Below, piece after piece: positions 8,803 to 16,861 of a DNA stretch of 37,645 bases. The position numbers were made by a program, and so were the translations under genes. Within the stretch, counting starts at the first letter, position 1, and each line of letters begins with the position of its first letter. The notes under the pieces were generated by a model. The model did not search any database. It was not told the origin of the DNA and was given only the letters and a program-made list of their open reading frames with translations. Source of the stretch: an uncultured Clostridium sp. (GTDB lineage Bacteria > Bacillota > Clostridia > TANB77 > CAG-508); assembly GCA_948435735.1 (NCBI GenBank), contig CAOJGX010000016.1, positions 1 through 37,645 of the forward strand, written 5' to 3'.

Positions 8803-8859
8803 AAAGACAATTTATCATAAAGATGTAAAAAGTTACACCTTTATATGAATTGTCTTTTT
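8803..8859 (+). terminator. Terminator of the short transcript
   Basis: The outer stem AAAGACAATT (8803-8812) pairs with 8848-8857, an inner imperfect stem extends it, and a T tract follows (8855-8859). The pilin-like gene begins 24 nt later. Confidence 0.75.
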
Positions 8860-8882
8860 GTATTAAAAAAAGGAGAATTAAA

Positions 8883-9763
8883 ATGTTAAAAAGAAATCAA
8901 GGTATAACTTTAATCGCATTAGTTGTGACAATTATCGTATTATTAATCTTAGCAGGCGTGACCCTAAGTTTTTAGCAGGAGAAAATGGAATCTTACAATC
9001 AACTGGAAAAGTGGATTGGCAGACTGAGAGTTCGGGTGAAAACATAGGAAATACAAGTAATTTGATTACACAAGCAAAACTTATTATAAATGATATTGGT
9101 GCTACAACTGTTCAATTAAAAGTAGAGACATTAGCAACGGAAAGTGATAATATAAAAGAATATCAAGTATTTTTAAATAATCAATTAAAAGGAACATTTG
9201 AGGAAGCTGAAATTGAAATAAATGATTTAAAAATCAATACAGAATATAGTATTTTTGTAAAAGTAATTGATAAAGAAGAAAAAAGTAGGATTTCTAATAC
9301 AGAAAAAATAACAACTAAACATGGAACTTATTTATTTCAAGAAGGAGAATGTCAAGATATTACGTCAGGTTGGATACTTAGCAGAGATGTTGTATCAACA
9401 GTTTCCATAGTAGATAATATTATTTATGCTCGAAGATTTGGAGGAGCTAATGGTGGTTGGGCAATATCTACTAATCAAGCAATAGATATAACAAATTATA
9501 CGAAATTATGCTGCAAATATACAGCAGGTTCACTTGAATGGAACGATGGATTACGATTAAGATTAGGAAAAACGAAGTATATTTATATGACGGGAGGGCT
9601 TTCTGTGTCATCTGGAACTCATAGTTCAGACAGTTTTGAATACAATAAAACAGAAGCTATATTTAAATGGGATATATCTCAAATACCGCAAGATTCATAC
9701 TTTATAGGTGTTGGTGGAAGTGGAGCTACAGATACGTATATTTATTCAATTTGGTTAGAATAA
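8883..9763 (+). pseudogene. Pilin-like secreted protein with FN3-like domain, split by a -1 frameshift
   Basis: ATG 8883 after AAAAGGAG encodes a type IV pilin-like N-terminus: short basic leader, then 'GITLIALVVTIIVLLILAG' as in prepilin methylation/cleavage motifs. It stops after 30 codons at TAG 8973. Reading one base back from 8972 gives 'LAGENGIL', the usual continuation in clostridial pilin-like proteins, and an open frame to 9763. The joined product is about 293 aa: N-terminal helix, a fibronectin-III-like stretch at roughly residues 65-140, and a C-terminal beta-rich domain with a ligand-binding, jelly-roll look. The break is in a TTTTT run that should be six T. A real mutation or a sequence error are both possible; no canonical -1 slippery heptamer is present. 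Translation could also restart at GTG 9011, but that would lack export signals. Confidence 0.7.
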
Positions 9764-9774
9764 AAGATACAAAA

Positions 9775-9803
9775 TTGACAAAATTCAAAAAATATAGTAA
9801 AAT
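9775..9803 (+). promoter_or_regulatory. Promoter of the unknown gene at 9880
   Basis: A consensus TTGACA (9775-9780), a 17-nt spacer and TAAAAT (9798-9803), 76 nt before the ATG. Confidence 0.8.
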
Positions 9804-9879
9804 AAGTAACATAAATCGAGCTTAGAAAGTTCTCTTCCAAATGATAAGCTGATTTAAATAAAACAAAAGGAGAATCCAA

Positions 9880-10257
9880 ATGCAAAAAAATAGGTTTTTT
9901 GAGGAATTAAAAAAATTCCCCAATCTTGAGATTTGTCGGATTGCTACGAAAGAACAAATACAAAGAATTATGAAAGAGGCTGATTTCAGTTGGTTAAATG
10001 AGGAACAAAATTTAAATTTAACAAAAGCAGAGGTTACAGACGATTTGTTGTGTGAAGTGATGTTGTTTATTATTTCCAGAACAGATTGGTCTGATGAAGA
10101 TTTTCCGATTTATTATGTGGATGAAAAGTTTTGGAACATGGAAGATGAAGCAACCAAAGAACTGCTTGGTGAAATCAAAAGAGTTTTTCATCATACAGAT
10201 GAATTAGCGTTATTAAAGTTAGAGGATTTCCTCAATCGAATAAAAGAAGAGGAGTAA
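9880..10257 (+). CDS. 125-aa acidic protein of unknown function
   Basis: The ATG follows AAAAGGAG by about nine bases. The 125-aa product is soluble, acidic and Trp-rich, without a signal or membrane segment. Its central part around 'LFIISRTDWSDEDFPIYYVDEKFW' is the most recognisable feature. It has its own promoter and terminator, so it is a monocistronic accessory gene. Codon 20 is CGG (after TGT) and the frame continues normally for another 105 codons, so CGG can be read in frame here. I do not recognise the family; an immunity- or SMI1-like role would be a guess. Confidence 0.6.
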   Translation: MQKNRFFEELKKFPNLEICRIATKEQIQRIMKEADFSWLNEEQNLNLTKAEVTDDLLCEVMLFIISRTDWSDEDFPIYYVDEKFWNMEDEATKELLGEIKRVFHHTDELALLKLEDFLNRIKEEE

Positions 10258-10294
10258 ACACTTGGAAGAGAACAAAGCAAAGTAACTTTACCAG

Positions 10295-10336
10295 AAATAC
10301 TACAGCACATGCAATTTATGAGCTGTAGTATTTTTT
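10295..10336 (+). terminator. Terminator after the unknown gene
   Basis: A 12-bp perfect stem AAATACTACAGC (10295-10306) pairs with 10322-10333, and T continues to 10336. It separates this gene from the guaB promoter. Confidence 0.85.
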
Positions 10337-10367
10337 CAAATTTACCGAAAAAAATCAACAGTTTCTC

Positions 10368-10397
10368 TTGACTTGTTATGTCAATTCATAGTATAAT
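10368..10397 (+). promoter_or_regulatory. guaBA promoter
   Basis: TTGACT (10368-10373), an 18-nt spacer and a perfect TATAAT (10392-10397). The leader is about 90 nt and contains the hairpin at 10419-10467. Confidence 0.75.
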
Positions 10398-10418
10398 TAT
10401 AAAATATAAATAAACGGT

Positions 10419-10467
10419 AAGTTCTATTTCATTTTAGCAAAAGCTTAAAAGTAAAAATAGGACTTTT
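10419..10467 (+). promoter_or_regulatory. Leader hairpin before guaB (possible attenuator)
   Basis: AAGTTCTATTT (10419-10429) pairs with 10455-10465 (one G-U pair), with an imperfect inner stem, and is followed by a short T run (TTTTC). It starts about 15 nt from the predicted 5' end. No purine-riboswitch core is present. Confidence 0.5.
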
Positions 10468-10495
10468 CATTTAAAAATAGAAAGGAGAAGCAAAC

Positions 10496-12007
10496 ATGGC
10501 AAAAGTATTACCAGACGTATCAAGAACATTTAACGAATATTTATTATTACCAAACTTAACAGACGAAAGATGTATTCCAAACAATGTTTCATTAAAAACA
10601 CCACTTGTAAAATTCAAAAAAGGAGAAAAATCAAAATATGAAGCGAACGTTCCATTTGTATCGGCTATCATGCAAGCTGTTTCTGGTGAAGAAATGGCAA
10701 TTGCTTTAGCGCGCGAAGGGGGATGTTCTTTTATTTATGGAGCACAATCCATTGAATCACAAGCCAATATGGTAAGACATGTAAAAAGGCATAAAGCAGG
10801 CTTTATCAATAGTGATTCCAACGTAAAAAGTGGAACCCCTATCCGAGAAGTCATTGCACTCGTTGAACAAACCAAACATTCAACCGTTATGATAACCGAA
10901 GATGGTTCACCAAATGGAAAATTTCTAGGTTTAGTAACCGATAAAGACTATCGTGTTTCAAGAGTTGACTTAGAAGAACCAGTTGACAATTTTATGGTTC
11001 CTAAAGATAAATTAGTTTGGGCTCAAAAAGGCATTAGTCTAGCAGAAGCAAATGACCTAATTTGGGAACACAAAATTAGTTGTTTACCAATTTTAGACGA
11101 AAACGACAACCTAGCCCATCTTGTATTTCGCAAAGATTATGAAGACAGAAAAAATAATCCAGACTCTTTCTTAGACGAAAATAAAAGCTATATTGTAGGT
11201 GCTGGAATTAACACAAGAGATTACGAACAAAGGATTCCTGCCTTAGTAGAAGCAGGAGTTGACATGGTTTGTATGGATTCTTCAGATGGTTATTCAGTAT
11301 GGCAAAAAAATACGATTGACTGGGTACGCAAAAATTATGGAGACAGCGTAAAAATTGGAGCAGGAAACGTAGTTGATAAAGAAGGTTTCTATTATTTAGC
11401 AGACGCAGGAGCGGATTTTATTAAAGTTGGTGTTGGCGGAGGTTCCATTTGTATCACGCGTGAAACCAAAGGAATTGGCCGTGGTCAAGCAAGTGCTTTA
11501 ATGGATGTTGTAGAAGCAAGAGACGAATATTTTGCACGAACAGGTGTCTATATTCCAGTATGTTCAGATGGTGGAATTGTACACGATTATCATATCACAT
11601 TATCCTTAGCCATGGGAGCTGATTTTGTCATGATGGGCCGTTATTTTGCTAGATTTGATGAAAGTCCATCACGCAAAGTAAAAAGAAACGGAAACTTTGT
11701 CAAAGAATATTGGGGAGAAGGTTCTAACAGAGCCAGAAACTGGGAAAGATACCTAGAAGATCCAACCAAGAAAAAATTAGCCTTTGAAGAAGGTGTAGAT
11801 TCCTACATTCCATATGCAGGGCCGCTAAAGGACAACCTAGCTGTCACAATCAGCAAAATCAAATCCACCATGTGCAACTGCGGAGCCATCACCATTCCAG
11901 AATTACACGAAAAAGCACGATTAACTCTAGTTTCCAGTGTCAGCATTCGAGAAGGTGGTGCCCATGATGTTATTTTGAAAGACGTAGACAACGGTGAAAC
12001 CAACTAA
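10496..12007 (+). CDS. guaB: IMP dehydrogenase, divergent active-site loop
   Basis: The 503-aa enzyme oxidises IMP to XMP with NAD+, the committed step to GMP. The catalytic cysteine is C319 in '[11 protein letters not shown]'; most IMP dehydrogenases have a Pro within GxGPGSICTTR, so the loop is divergent. A tandem CBS (Bateman) module lies at about residues 108-225, inserted in the TIM barrel. Later motifs 'CSDGGI' and '[14 protein letters not shown]' fit the phosphate-binding and flap regions, but the flap reads '[13 protein letters not shown]' rather than the common form. An AAAGGAG site precedes ATG 10496. guaA follows after 35 nt, making a guanine-nucleotide operon. IMP dehydrogenase is by far the best call; a GMP reductase is less likely given the CBS domains and guaA neighbour. 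Confidence 0.9.
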   Translation: MAKVLPDVSRTFNEYLLLPNLTDERCIPNNVSLKTPLVKFKKGEKSKYEANVPFVSAIMQAVSGEEMAIALAREGGCSFIYGAQSIESQANMVRHVKRHKAGFINSDSNVKSGTPIREVIALVEQTKHSTVMITEDGSPNGKFLGLVTDKDYRVSRVDLEEPVDNFMVPKDKLVWAQKGISLAEANDLIWEHKISCLPILDENDNLAHLVFRKDYEDRKNNPDSFLDENKSYIVGAGINTRDYEQRIPALVEAGVDMVCMDSSDGYSVWQKNTIDWVRKNYGDSVKIGAGNVVDKEGFYYLADAGADFIKVGVGGGSICITRETKGIGRGQASALMDVVEARDEYFARTGVYIPVCSDGGIVHDYHITLSLAMGADFVMMGRYFARFDESPSRKVKRNGNFVKEYWGEGSNRARNWERYLEDPTKKKLAFEEGVDSYIPYAGPLKDNLAVTISKIKSTMCNCGAITIPELHEKARLTLVSSVSIREGGAHDVILKDVDNGETN

Positions 12008-12042
12008 GCACTACAATAAAATCTCAAAACAAGGAGGAAACC

Positions 12043-13578
12043 ATGAATAAAGAACAAATTTTAATATTAGATTTTGGCGGTCAATATAACCAATTAATCG
12101 CAAGAAGAGTAAGAGAATTAAATGTCTATTCCGAAATTGTACCATTCAACATTTCAATCGACAAAATCAAAGAAAAAGCCCCAAAAGGTATTATTTTCAC
12201 AGGTGGGCCAGCCAGTGCATACACTGAAAATGCCCCAAAATGTGATGCAAACATATTTGAATTAGGCATTCCAATTCTAGGAATTTGCTACGGAATGCAA
12301 TTAATGACTCTTACTTTAGGAGGAGAAGTCGCAAGAGCGGAAAAAAGAGAATATGGCGTAATTGACGTAAAAATCAACAACCAATCCAAATTATTCCAAA
12401 CATTCGAAAATACAAACCCATTTTTAATGAGTCACACTGATTTTGTTGCCCAATTGCCCCACGGTTTTGAAAACATTGCTTCTACAGAACATTGCCCAAA
12501 TGCAGCCATGCAAAATACAGAAAAAAACTTATATGGAATTCAATTTCATCCAGAAGTTAATCACTCTAAAAATGGGCCCCAAGTTATCAAAAACTTTATT
12601 TACAATATTTGTGGTTGTAAAGGCGACTGGAAAATGGATTCTTTTGCACAACAAACCATTCAAAACATTCAAGAAAAAGTTGGAGATGGAAAGGTACTTT
12701 GTGCCTTGTCTGGCGGTGTGGATTCTTCAGTTGCAGCAGCATTAATCAATAAAGCAATTGGTAAAAATTTAACTTGTATTTTTGTTGACCATGGCTTGCT
12801 TCGCAAAAATGAAGCAGAGGAGGTCGAAGATATTTTCACCAAAGATTTTGATGTGAATTTTGTTAAAGTAGATGCTAAAGAACGATTTTTAAGTAAACTT
12901 GCAGGCGTTTCAGAACCAGAAAAGAAACGAAAAATCATTGGTGAAGAGTTTATTCGTGTATTTGAAGAAGAAGCTAAAAAAATCGGAAAAGTAGATTATT
13001 TAGTACAAGGCACAATTTATCCAGACGTTATTGAAAGCGGATTTGGGAGCAGTTCTAAAATCAAAAGTCATCACAACGTTGGTGGTCTTCCAGACTGTGT
13101 TGATTTTAAAGAAATTATTGAGCCACTTCGTGATTTATTCAAAGATGAAGTACGTGCGGTTGGATTAGAATTAGGGTTGCCAGAATTTTTAGTATATCGC
13201 CAACCATTTCCGGGGCCAGGACTTGCGATTCGTGTGATTGGGGATATCACAGAAGACAAATTAACCATTTTAAAAGATGCTGATTTGATTTTCAGAGAAG
13301 AAATTGCAAACGCTGGTTTAGACCGAAATATCAATCAATATTTCGCTGTTTTAACCAATTTAAAAAGTGTTGGTGTAATGGGAGATGAAAGAACGTATGA
13401 CTATACGATTGCACTTCGTGCTGTTTCTACCATTGATTTTATGACAGCAGAATGGAGTAAAATTCCATTTGAAATTTTAGAAAAAGTGTCAAATCGAATT
13501 GTTAATGAAGTTGATTACGTCAACCGTGTGGTTTATGATATTACAGGAAAACCACCAGCTACCATTGAGTGGGAGTAA
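12043..13578 (+). CDS. guaA: Glutamine-hydrolysing GMP synthase
   Basis: The 511-aa enzyme aminates XMP to GMP using glutamine and ATP. The N-terminal class I glutaminase has C82 in 'GICYGMQLM', H169 and E171 in 'FHPEV'. The ATP-pyrophosphatase P-loop 'SGGVDSS' is at 223-229, and the C-terminal dimerisation domain ends in the family signature 'PPATIEWE'. Length is standard. AAGGAGG precedes the ATG. It is co-transcribed with guaB, and the next gene starts one base after its stop codon without a ribosome site of its own, suggesting translational coupling. Identification is secure. Confidence 0.97.
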   Translation: MNKEQILILDFGGQYNQLIARRVRELNVYSEIVPFNISIDKIKEKAPKGIIFTGGPASAYTENAPKCDANIFELGIPILGICYGMQLMTLTLGGEVARAEKREYGVIDVKINNQSKLFQTFENTNPFLMSHTDFVAQLPHGFENIASTEHCPNAAMQNTEKNLYGIQFHPEVNHSKNGPQVIKNFIYNICGCKGDWKMDSFAQQTIQNIQEKVGDGKVLCALSGGVDSSVAAALINKAIGKNLTCIFVDHGLLRKNEAEEVEDIFTKDFDVNFVKVDAKERFLSKLAGVSEPEKKRKIIGEEFIRVFEEEAKKIGKVDYLVQGTIYPDVIESGFGSSSKIKSHHNVGGLPDCVDFKEIIEPLRDLFKDEVRAVGLELGLPEFLVYRQPFPGPGLAIRVIGDITEDKLTILKDADLIFREEIANAGLDRNINQYFAVLTNLKSVGVMGDERTYDYTIALRAVSTIDFMTAEWSKIPFEILEKVSNRIVNEVDYVNRVVYDITGKPPATIEWE

Positions 13579-13579
13579 G

Positions 13580-14297
13580 ATGAAAACAATTATTATCGAT
13601 GAGAGAATGCGTGAAAGAGAGAAACAATTTTTTAAAAATTCAGGTTATACGTTAATCGAAATACCAAAATCGAATAACGTCTATCCTGAAATTTCTTCTC
13701 ATGTAGACATTTTTGCTTGCAAAATCGATGACACCTTAATACTAGAAAAGTCACAATATCGCTTTTTAAAAGATAAGCTTAAGGATACAAAAATTAAAAT
13801 TCAAGAACGGAACATCTTTTGTTGGAAAAACATACCCAGCAGATGTTCCCTATAATGTTTGTCAAATTGGTAAATTTGTTGTACACAATTTTAAATTAAC
13901 AGACAGTAAAATTCTTGCAGCAATACAAGCCCAAAATTTAACTAAGATTCAAATTGCACAAGGCTATAGCAATTGTTCGATTGCTGTGATAGAGCAAAAT
14001 GCTGTGATTGTCACAGATTTAACAATTGCTAAAGTTTTGTCAAACAATGGAATAGAGGTATTGTATTTAGACGATTTAGACATCAAGTTATTGGATGAAA
14101 AAGGGGAATACAGCCAGATGAAAGGATTTATTGGTGGTGCTATGGCACGAGTGGAAGATAAAATAGTGGTGTTTGGAGAGTTGAAAAAACTTGATAAGCA
14201 AGGAAAAATCAAAGATTTTGTGCAAAAATATGGCTTAGAATTAGTTGATTTTGAAGGATTAGAGGTTGTGGATTATGGTGGTCTTGTTGTGCTATAA
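13580..14297 (+). CDS. DUF6873-like (GME-fold) protein, split by a +1 shift at CGG
   Basis: ATG 13580 lies one base after the guaA stop. Frame 1 gives 76 residues ('SHVDIFACKID' and so on) up to GAA 13805-13807; the next codon is CGG. Skipping C13808 enters the frame reading GTSFVGKTYPADVPYN and continuing through 'GYSNCSIAVI' to TAA 14297, for a joined length of about 238 aa. The pattern G-x-S-x-x-G-x-x-YP-x-D followed by 'GYSNCS' matches proteins I know as DUF6873, a pentein (GME) fold related to guanidine-modifying enzymes. Frame 1 left alone ends after 91 codons. The break could be +1 recoding, a true mutation or a base-call error. Function is unknown; position suggests co-expression with guaBA. 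Confidence 0.65.
13805..13811 (+). other. Candidate +1 recoding site 1 (GAA CGG A)
   Basis: Zero frame reads GAA-CGG-AAC; the restored frame reads GAA-(C)-GGA-ACA. The upstream alternative frame is closed by TAA at 13767, so the shift must fall between about 13770 and 13830. The residue pattern favours 13796-13809, and the CGG lies inside that range. Confidence 0.45.
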
Positions 14298-14315
14298 ATT
14301 TCTTGCAATTTTTAA

Positions 14316-14344
14316 TTGATTTTTTTGTATTTCTAGCATATAAT
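14316..14344 (+). promoter_or_regulatory. dapA operon promoter
   Basis: TTGATT (14316-14321), a 17-nt spacer and a perfect TATAAT (14339-14344). Predicted transcription start is near 14351, immediately before the 18-bp palindrome. Confidence 0.8.
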
Positions 14345-14353
14345 AAAACAGAA

Positions 14354-14371
14354 AAATGTTAATTAACATTT
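14354..14371. promoter_or_regulatory. 18-bp perfect palindrome at the dapA transcription start
   Basis: AAATGTTAATTAACATTT is self-complementary across 18 bp and lies at about +4 to +21. A DNA-binding dimer here would block initiation or early elongation. It has no spaced loop, which favours a protein operator over an RNA hairpin. The regulator is unknown. Confidence 0.55.
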
Positions 14372-14397
14372 CGGTACCTTAAATTAGAGGTGAAATT

Positions 14398-15282
14398 ATG
14401 AAAAAAATTTTATTTAAAGGCTGTGGGACAGCAATTATTACACCATTTACAAAGGAAGGTGTCAATTTTAAAGAATTTGAAAAATTGCTAGAAGACCAAA
14501 TTGCTAGGAAAATAGACGCTATTATTGTTTGCGGAACGACAGGTGAATCGTCTACGATGACATTAGAAGAACGTAAAGAGACCATTAAAGTTGCAGTCGA
14601 TGTTGTGCAAAAACGAGTTCCAGTCATTGCAGGAACGGGAGCAAATTGTACCAAATCTGCGATTGAAATGACCAAATTTGCTGAAAGTGTTGGAGTAGAC
14701 GGCGTTTTACTTGTCACACCATATTATAACAAAACAACACAAGAAGGCTTAATTGCTCATTATTCAGCGATTGCTAAAGAAACTAGTTTGCCAATTATTT
14801 TGTATAATGTACCAAGTAGAACAGGTGTCAATATTTTGCCAAAAACTTGTCAAGAATTAGCTAAAATAGAAAATATTGTGGCAATTAAAGAAGCGAGCGG
14901 AAACTTGTCACAAGTGGCTGAAATTGCAAATCTTTGTGGTGATGAACTTGCCATTTATTCTGGAAATGATGACCAAATTTTACCAGTTTTATCACTTGGT
15001 GGAATTGGAGTAATTTCTGTACTTTCTAATATTATGCCAGAATTTACGCATACTATGGTAGATGACTTTTTAAATGGAACATTAGAAAAAGCTCAAAAAG
15101 CACAAATTAAAGCGATCCCACTGATTCAAAGTCTATTTTGTGAAGTTAACCCAATTCCGGTGAAAGCAGCACTTAATTTATGTGGTTATGAAGCAGGAAC
15201 ACCAAGACTTCCTTTGTTAGAAATGAGTCAGGAAAAGCAAAGAATATTAAAACAAGAAATCGAAAAGTTAAAAAGTTCGTAA
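14398..15282 (+). CDS. dapA: 4-hydroxy-tetrahydrodipicolinate synthase
   Basis: The 294-aa TIM-barrel aldolase condenses pyruvate with aspartate semialdehyde, the first step specific to lysine and diaminopimelate. The Schiff-base lysine is K164 in 'VAIKEASGN', Tyr is Y136 in 'LYNVPSRTG', and the 'GTTGESS' loop is at 46-52. Length is typical. AGAGGTG precedes the ATG. It heads a dapA-HD-dapB cluster behind its own promoter and palindrome. In a spore former the product also leads to dipicolinate. Identification is secure. Confidence 0.96.
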   Translation: MKKILFKGCGTAIITPFTKEGVNFKEFEKLLEDQIARKIDAIIVCGTTGESSTMTLEERKETIKVAVDVVQKRVPVIAGTGANCTKSAIEMTKFAESVGVDGVLLVTPYYNKTTQEGLIAHYSAIAKETSLPIILYNVPSRTGVNILPKTCQELAKIENIVAIKEASGNLSQVAEIANLCGDELAIYSGNDDQILPVLSLGGIGVISVLSNIMPEFTHTMVDDFLNGTLEKAQKAQIKAIPLIQSLFCEVNPIPVKAALNLCGYEAGTPRLPLLEMSQEKQRILKQEIEKLKSS

Positions 15283-15297
15283 GGAGTTAAGGTACAA

Positions 15298-15855
15298 ATG
15301 AGTTCAGAAGAACATAAGCCAAATTTAGTTAAAGTTGATATTAACATACAAGAATTTAGAGAAATCATAAAAGATATCACCGAAAATTCCAGTGTGATAT
15401 CGCTTAAAGAGCATGTTCAGCATATGAAAGGCTCACGCTATAAGCATTGTTATGAAGTAGCTTTTTATACGTATGTACTCTGCAAAAAGTTAGGACTTGA
15501 CTATATTTCAGCCACGAGAGGAGCCATGCTTCATGATTTTTACTTTTATGATTGGAGAAATAAAGGTGTCGAAGGGCAAAAACGCTTTCATGCCTATAGA
15601 CACCCCAGGATTGCCCTGCACAATGCCAACGAAAATTTTGAATTAAATGATGTGGAAAAAGATATTATTTTAAAACATATGTGGCCGTTAACATTTCCGT
15701 TGCCTAGATTTTCAGAAAGTTATATTGTAACCTTAGTTGACAAATATTGTGCCACAAGAGAGTTTTTTCGATTTTTAAAATATAAAAAAACACTAAAAAA
15801 ATTGCGTAAATTAAGAAAATTGGAAAAACAAGAAGAAAATAAAGAAAGGAATTAA
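15298..15855 (+). CDS. HD-domain phosphohydrolase
   Basis: The 185-aa protein has a complete HD metal site: H50 in 'RYKHCYEVA', H79-D80 in 'MLHDFYFYDW', H127 in 'LKHMWPLTF' and D148 in 'LVDKYC'. This form is common as a short stand-alone HD protein in Clostridia, with an unproven nucleotide or phosphate substrate. The C-terminus is a Lys-rich tail after residue 155. AAGGAG precedes ATG 15298, 15 nt after dapA, and dapB begins 3 nt after its stop codon, so it is embedded in the dap operon. A direct role in lysine synthesis is not indicated. Confidence 0.8.
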   Translation: MSSEEHKPNLVKVDINIQEFREIIKDITENSSVISLKEHVQHMKGSRYKHCYEVAFYTYVLCKKLGLDYISATRGAMLHDFYFYDWRNKGVEGQKRFHAYRHPRIALHNANENFELNDVEKDIILKHMWPLTFPLPRFSESYIVTLVDKYCATREFFRFLKYKKTLKKLRKLRKLEKQEENKERN

Positions 15856-15858
15856 AAA

Positions 15859-16602
15859 ATGAAAGTTTTAGTCAATGGCTGTAATGGAAGAATGGGACAA
15901 GAAGTAGCTAAACAAGTAAAATTAGCACAAGACATGGATGTTGTTTGTGGCTTTGATAGAATCGATACAGGAGATAATCCGTTTCCAGTTTTTACAAAAA
16001 TAGAGGAAATTGATATTCTTCCTGATGTTATTATTGATTTTTCAGTGCCAGAAGCAACGTTTAAAATCTTAGAATTTGCCAAACAAAAGCAAATTCCAAT
16101 CGTAATCGCAACAACAGGTTTTTCTGAAACTGAAATCAAAAAAATAAACAACTATGCAGAAAATTTACCAATTTTCAAATCAGCTAATATGTCTTATGAA
16201 ATCAATTTAATGGCGAAAATGGTAAGTGAACTTGCAGTAAAGTTAGAGAATTCTGATATTGAAATTATAGAAACGCATCACAACCGAAAAATTGATAGTC
16301 CAAGCGGAACGGCGCTAATTTTAGCAGATAGTATTAACGAAGCATTTAATCATGAAATGAATTATGAATATAATCGTCATAGCAAACGCGAGAAACGCAC
16401 CAAACACGAAATCGGCATCCATTCTATTCGTGGAGGAACAGAAGTAGGGAAACATTCTGTGATTTTCTTTGGTGATAACGAAAGCTTTGAAATCACCCAT
16501 AATTGTACTTCCAGAAGCGTATTTGCAAGAGGTGCCATCAAAGCAGCAACCTTTATTCTACACAAAGAAAACGGTCTATATTCCATGAACGACATGTTGT
16601 AG
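15859..16602 (+). CDS. dapB: 4-hydroxy-tetrahydrodipicolinate reductase
   Basis: The 247-aa enzyme reduces the DapA product with NAD(P)H. The nucleotide-binding motif is 'NGCNGRMG' at 6-13. The substrate motif 'ETHHNRKIDSPSGTAL' gives H140, H141 and K144. 'FKSANMSYEINLM' is the expected central strand. Length is near normal (about 250). The stop codon TAG (16600-16602) is part of the dispersed hairpin repeat TAGGGGCGATT, so the repeat appears to define the very C-terminus after 'YSMNDML'. Identification is secure. Confidence 0.95.
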   Translation: MKVLVNGCNGRMGQEVAKQVKLAQDMDVVCGFDRIDTGDNPFPVFTKIEEIDILPDVIIDFSVPEATFKILEFAKQKQIPIVIATTGFSETEIKKINNYAENLPIFKSANMSYEINLMAKMVSELAVKLENSDIEIIETHHNRKIDSPSGTALILADSINEAFNHEMNYEYNRHSKREKRTKHEIGIHSIRGGTEVGKHSVIFFGDNESFEITHNCTSRSVFARGAIKAATFILHKENGLYSMNDML

Positions 16603-16623
16603 GGGCGATTATCAATCGCCCGC
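16600..16623. repeat. Dispersed GGGCGATT hairpin repeat, copy 2
   Basis: A perfect 8-bp stem, GGGCGATT (16603-16610) with AATCGCCC (16614-16621), around an ATC loop. The repeat's leading TAG is the dapB stop codon. The rest of the 16624-16714 gap is A-rich and contains repeated ATTCAAAATAAA units. Confidence 0.8.
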
Positions 16624-16714
16624 CCAAATTCATGCAAAATAAAAAAACAATACGAAAAAATAATTCAAAATAAAAAATGATTCAAAATAAAATAGAAAGG
16701 ATAGAAAAACAAAA

Positions 16715-16849
16715 ATGGAAGAAAAAAATAAAACGAAAAAACCAGTCGATAAAATGAAAATTGCAGGCAGAATTATTGCTATAATCATGGTAATTTTAAT
16801 GCTTTTTTCTGTTTGTGGAACATTAATGTTCTATATCATGCAAGGTTAG
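16715..16849 (+). CDS. 44-aa single-pass membrane protein upstream of cdaA
   Basis: ATG 16715 follows AGAAAGGAT and encodes 44 residues: a Lys-rich cytoplasmic N-terminus of about 17 residues, then one hydrophobic helix at about 18-42 containing a Cys. The TAG stop overlaps the TTAGGAG ribosome site of cdaA, so the two are likely translationally coupled. The position and coupling suggest a small membrane partner or regulator of the cyclase, but no family is recognised and no interaction is shown. Confidence 0.6.
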   Translation: MEEKNKTKKPVDKMKIAGRIIAIIMVILMLFSVCGTLMFYIMQG

Positions 16850-16861
16850 GAGTCGATAAAA

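Noticed and set aside
8883..9011. Programmed -1 ribosomal frameshifting in the pilin-like gene
   Set aside because: No canonical X-XXY-YYZ heptamer in frame and no clear downstream stimulatory structure; a T-tract indel is simpler.
10398..10495. Purine riboswitch upstream of guaB
   Set aside because: The leader lacks the conserved three-way-junction core; only a single imperfect stem is present.
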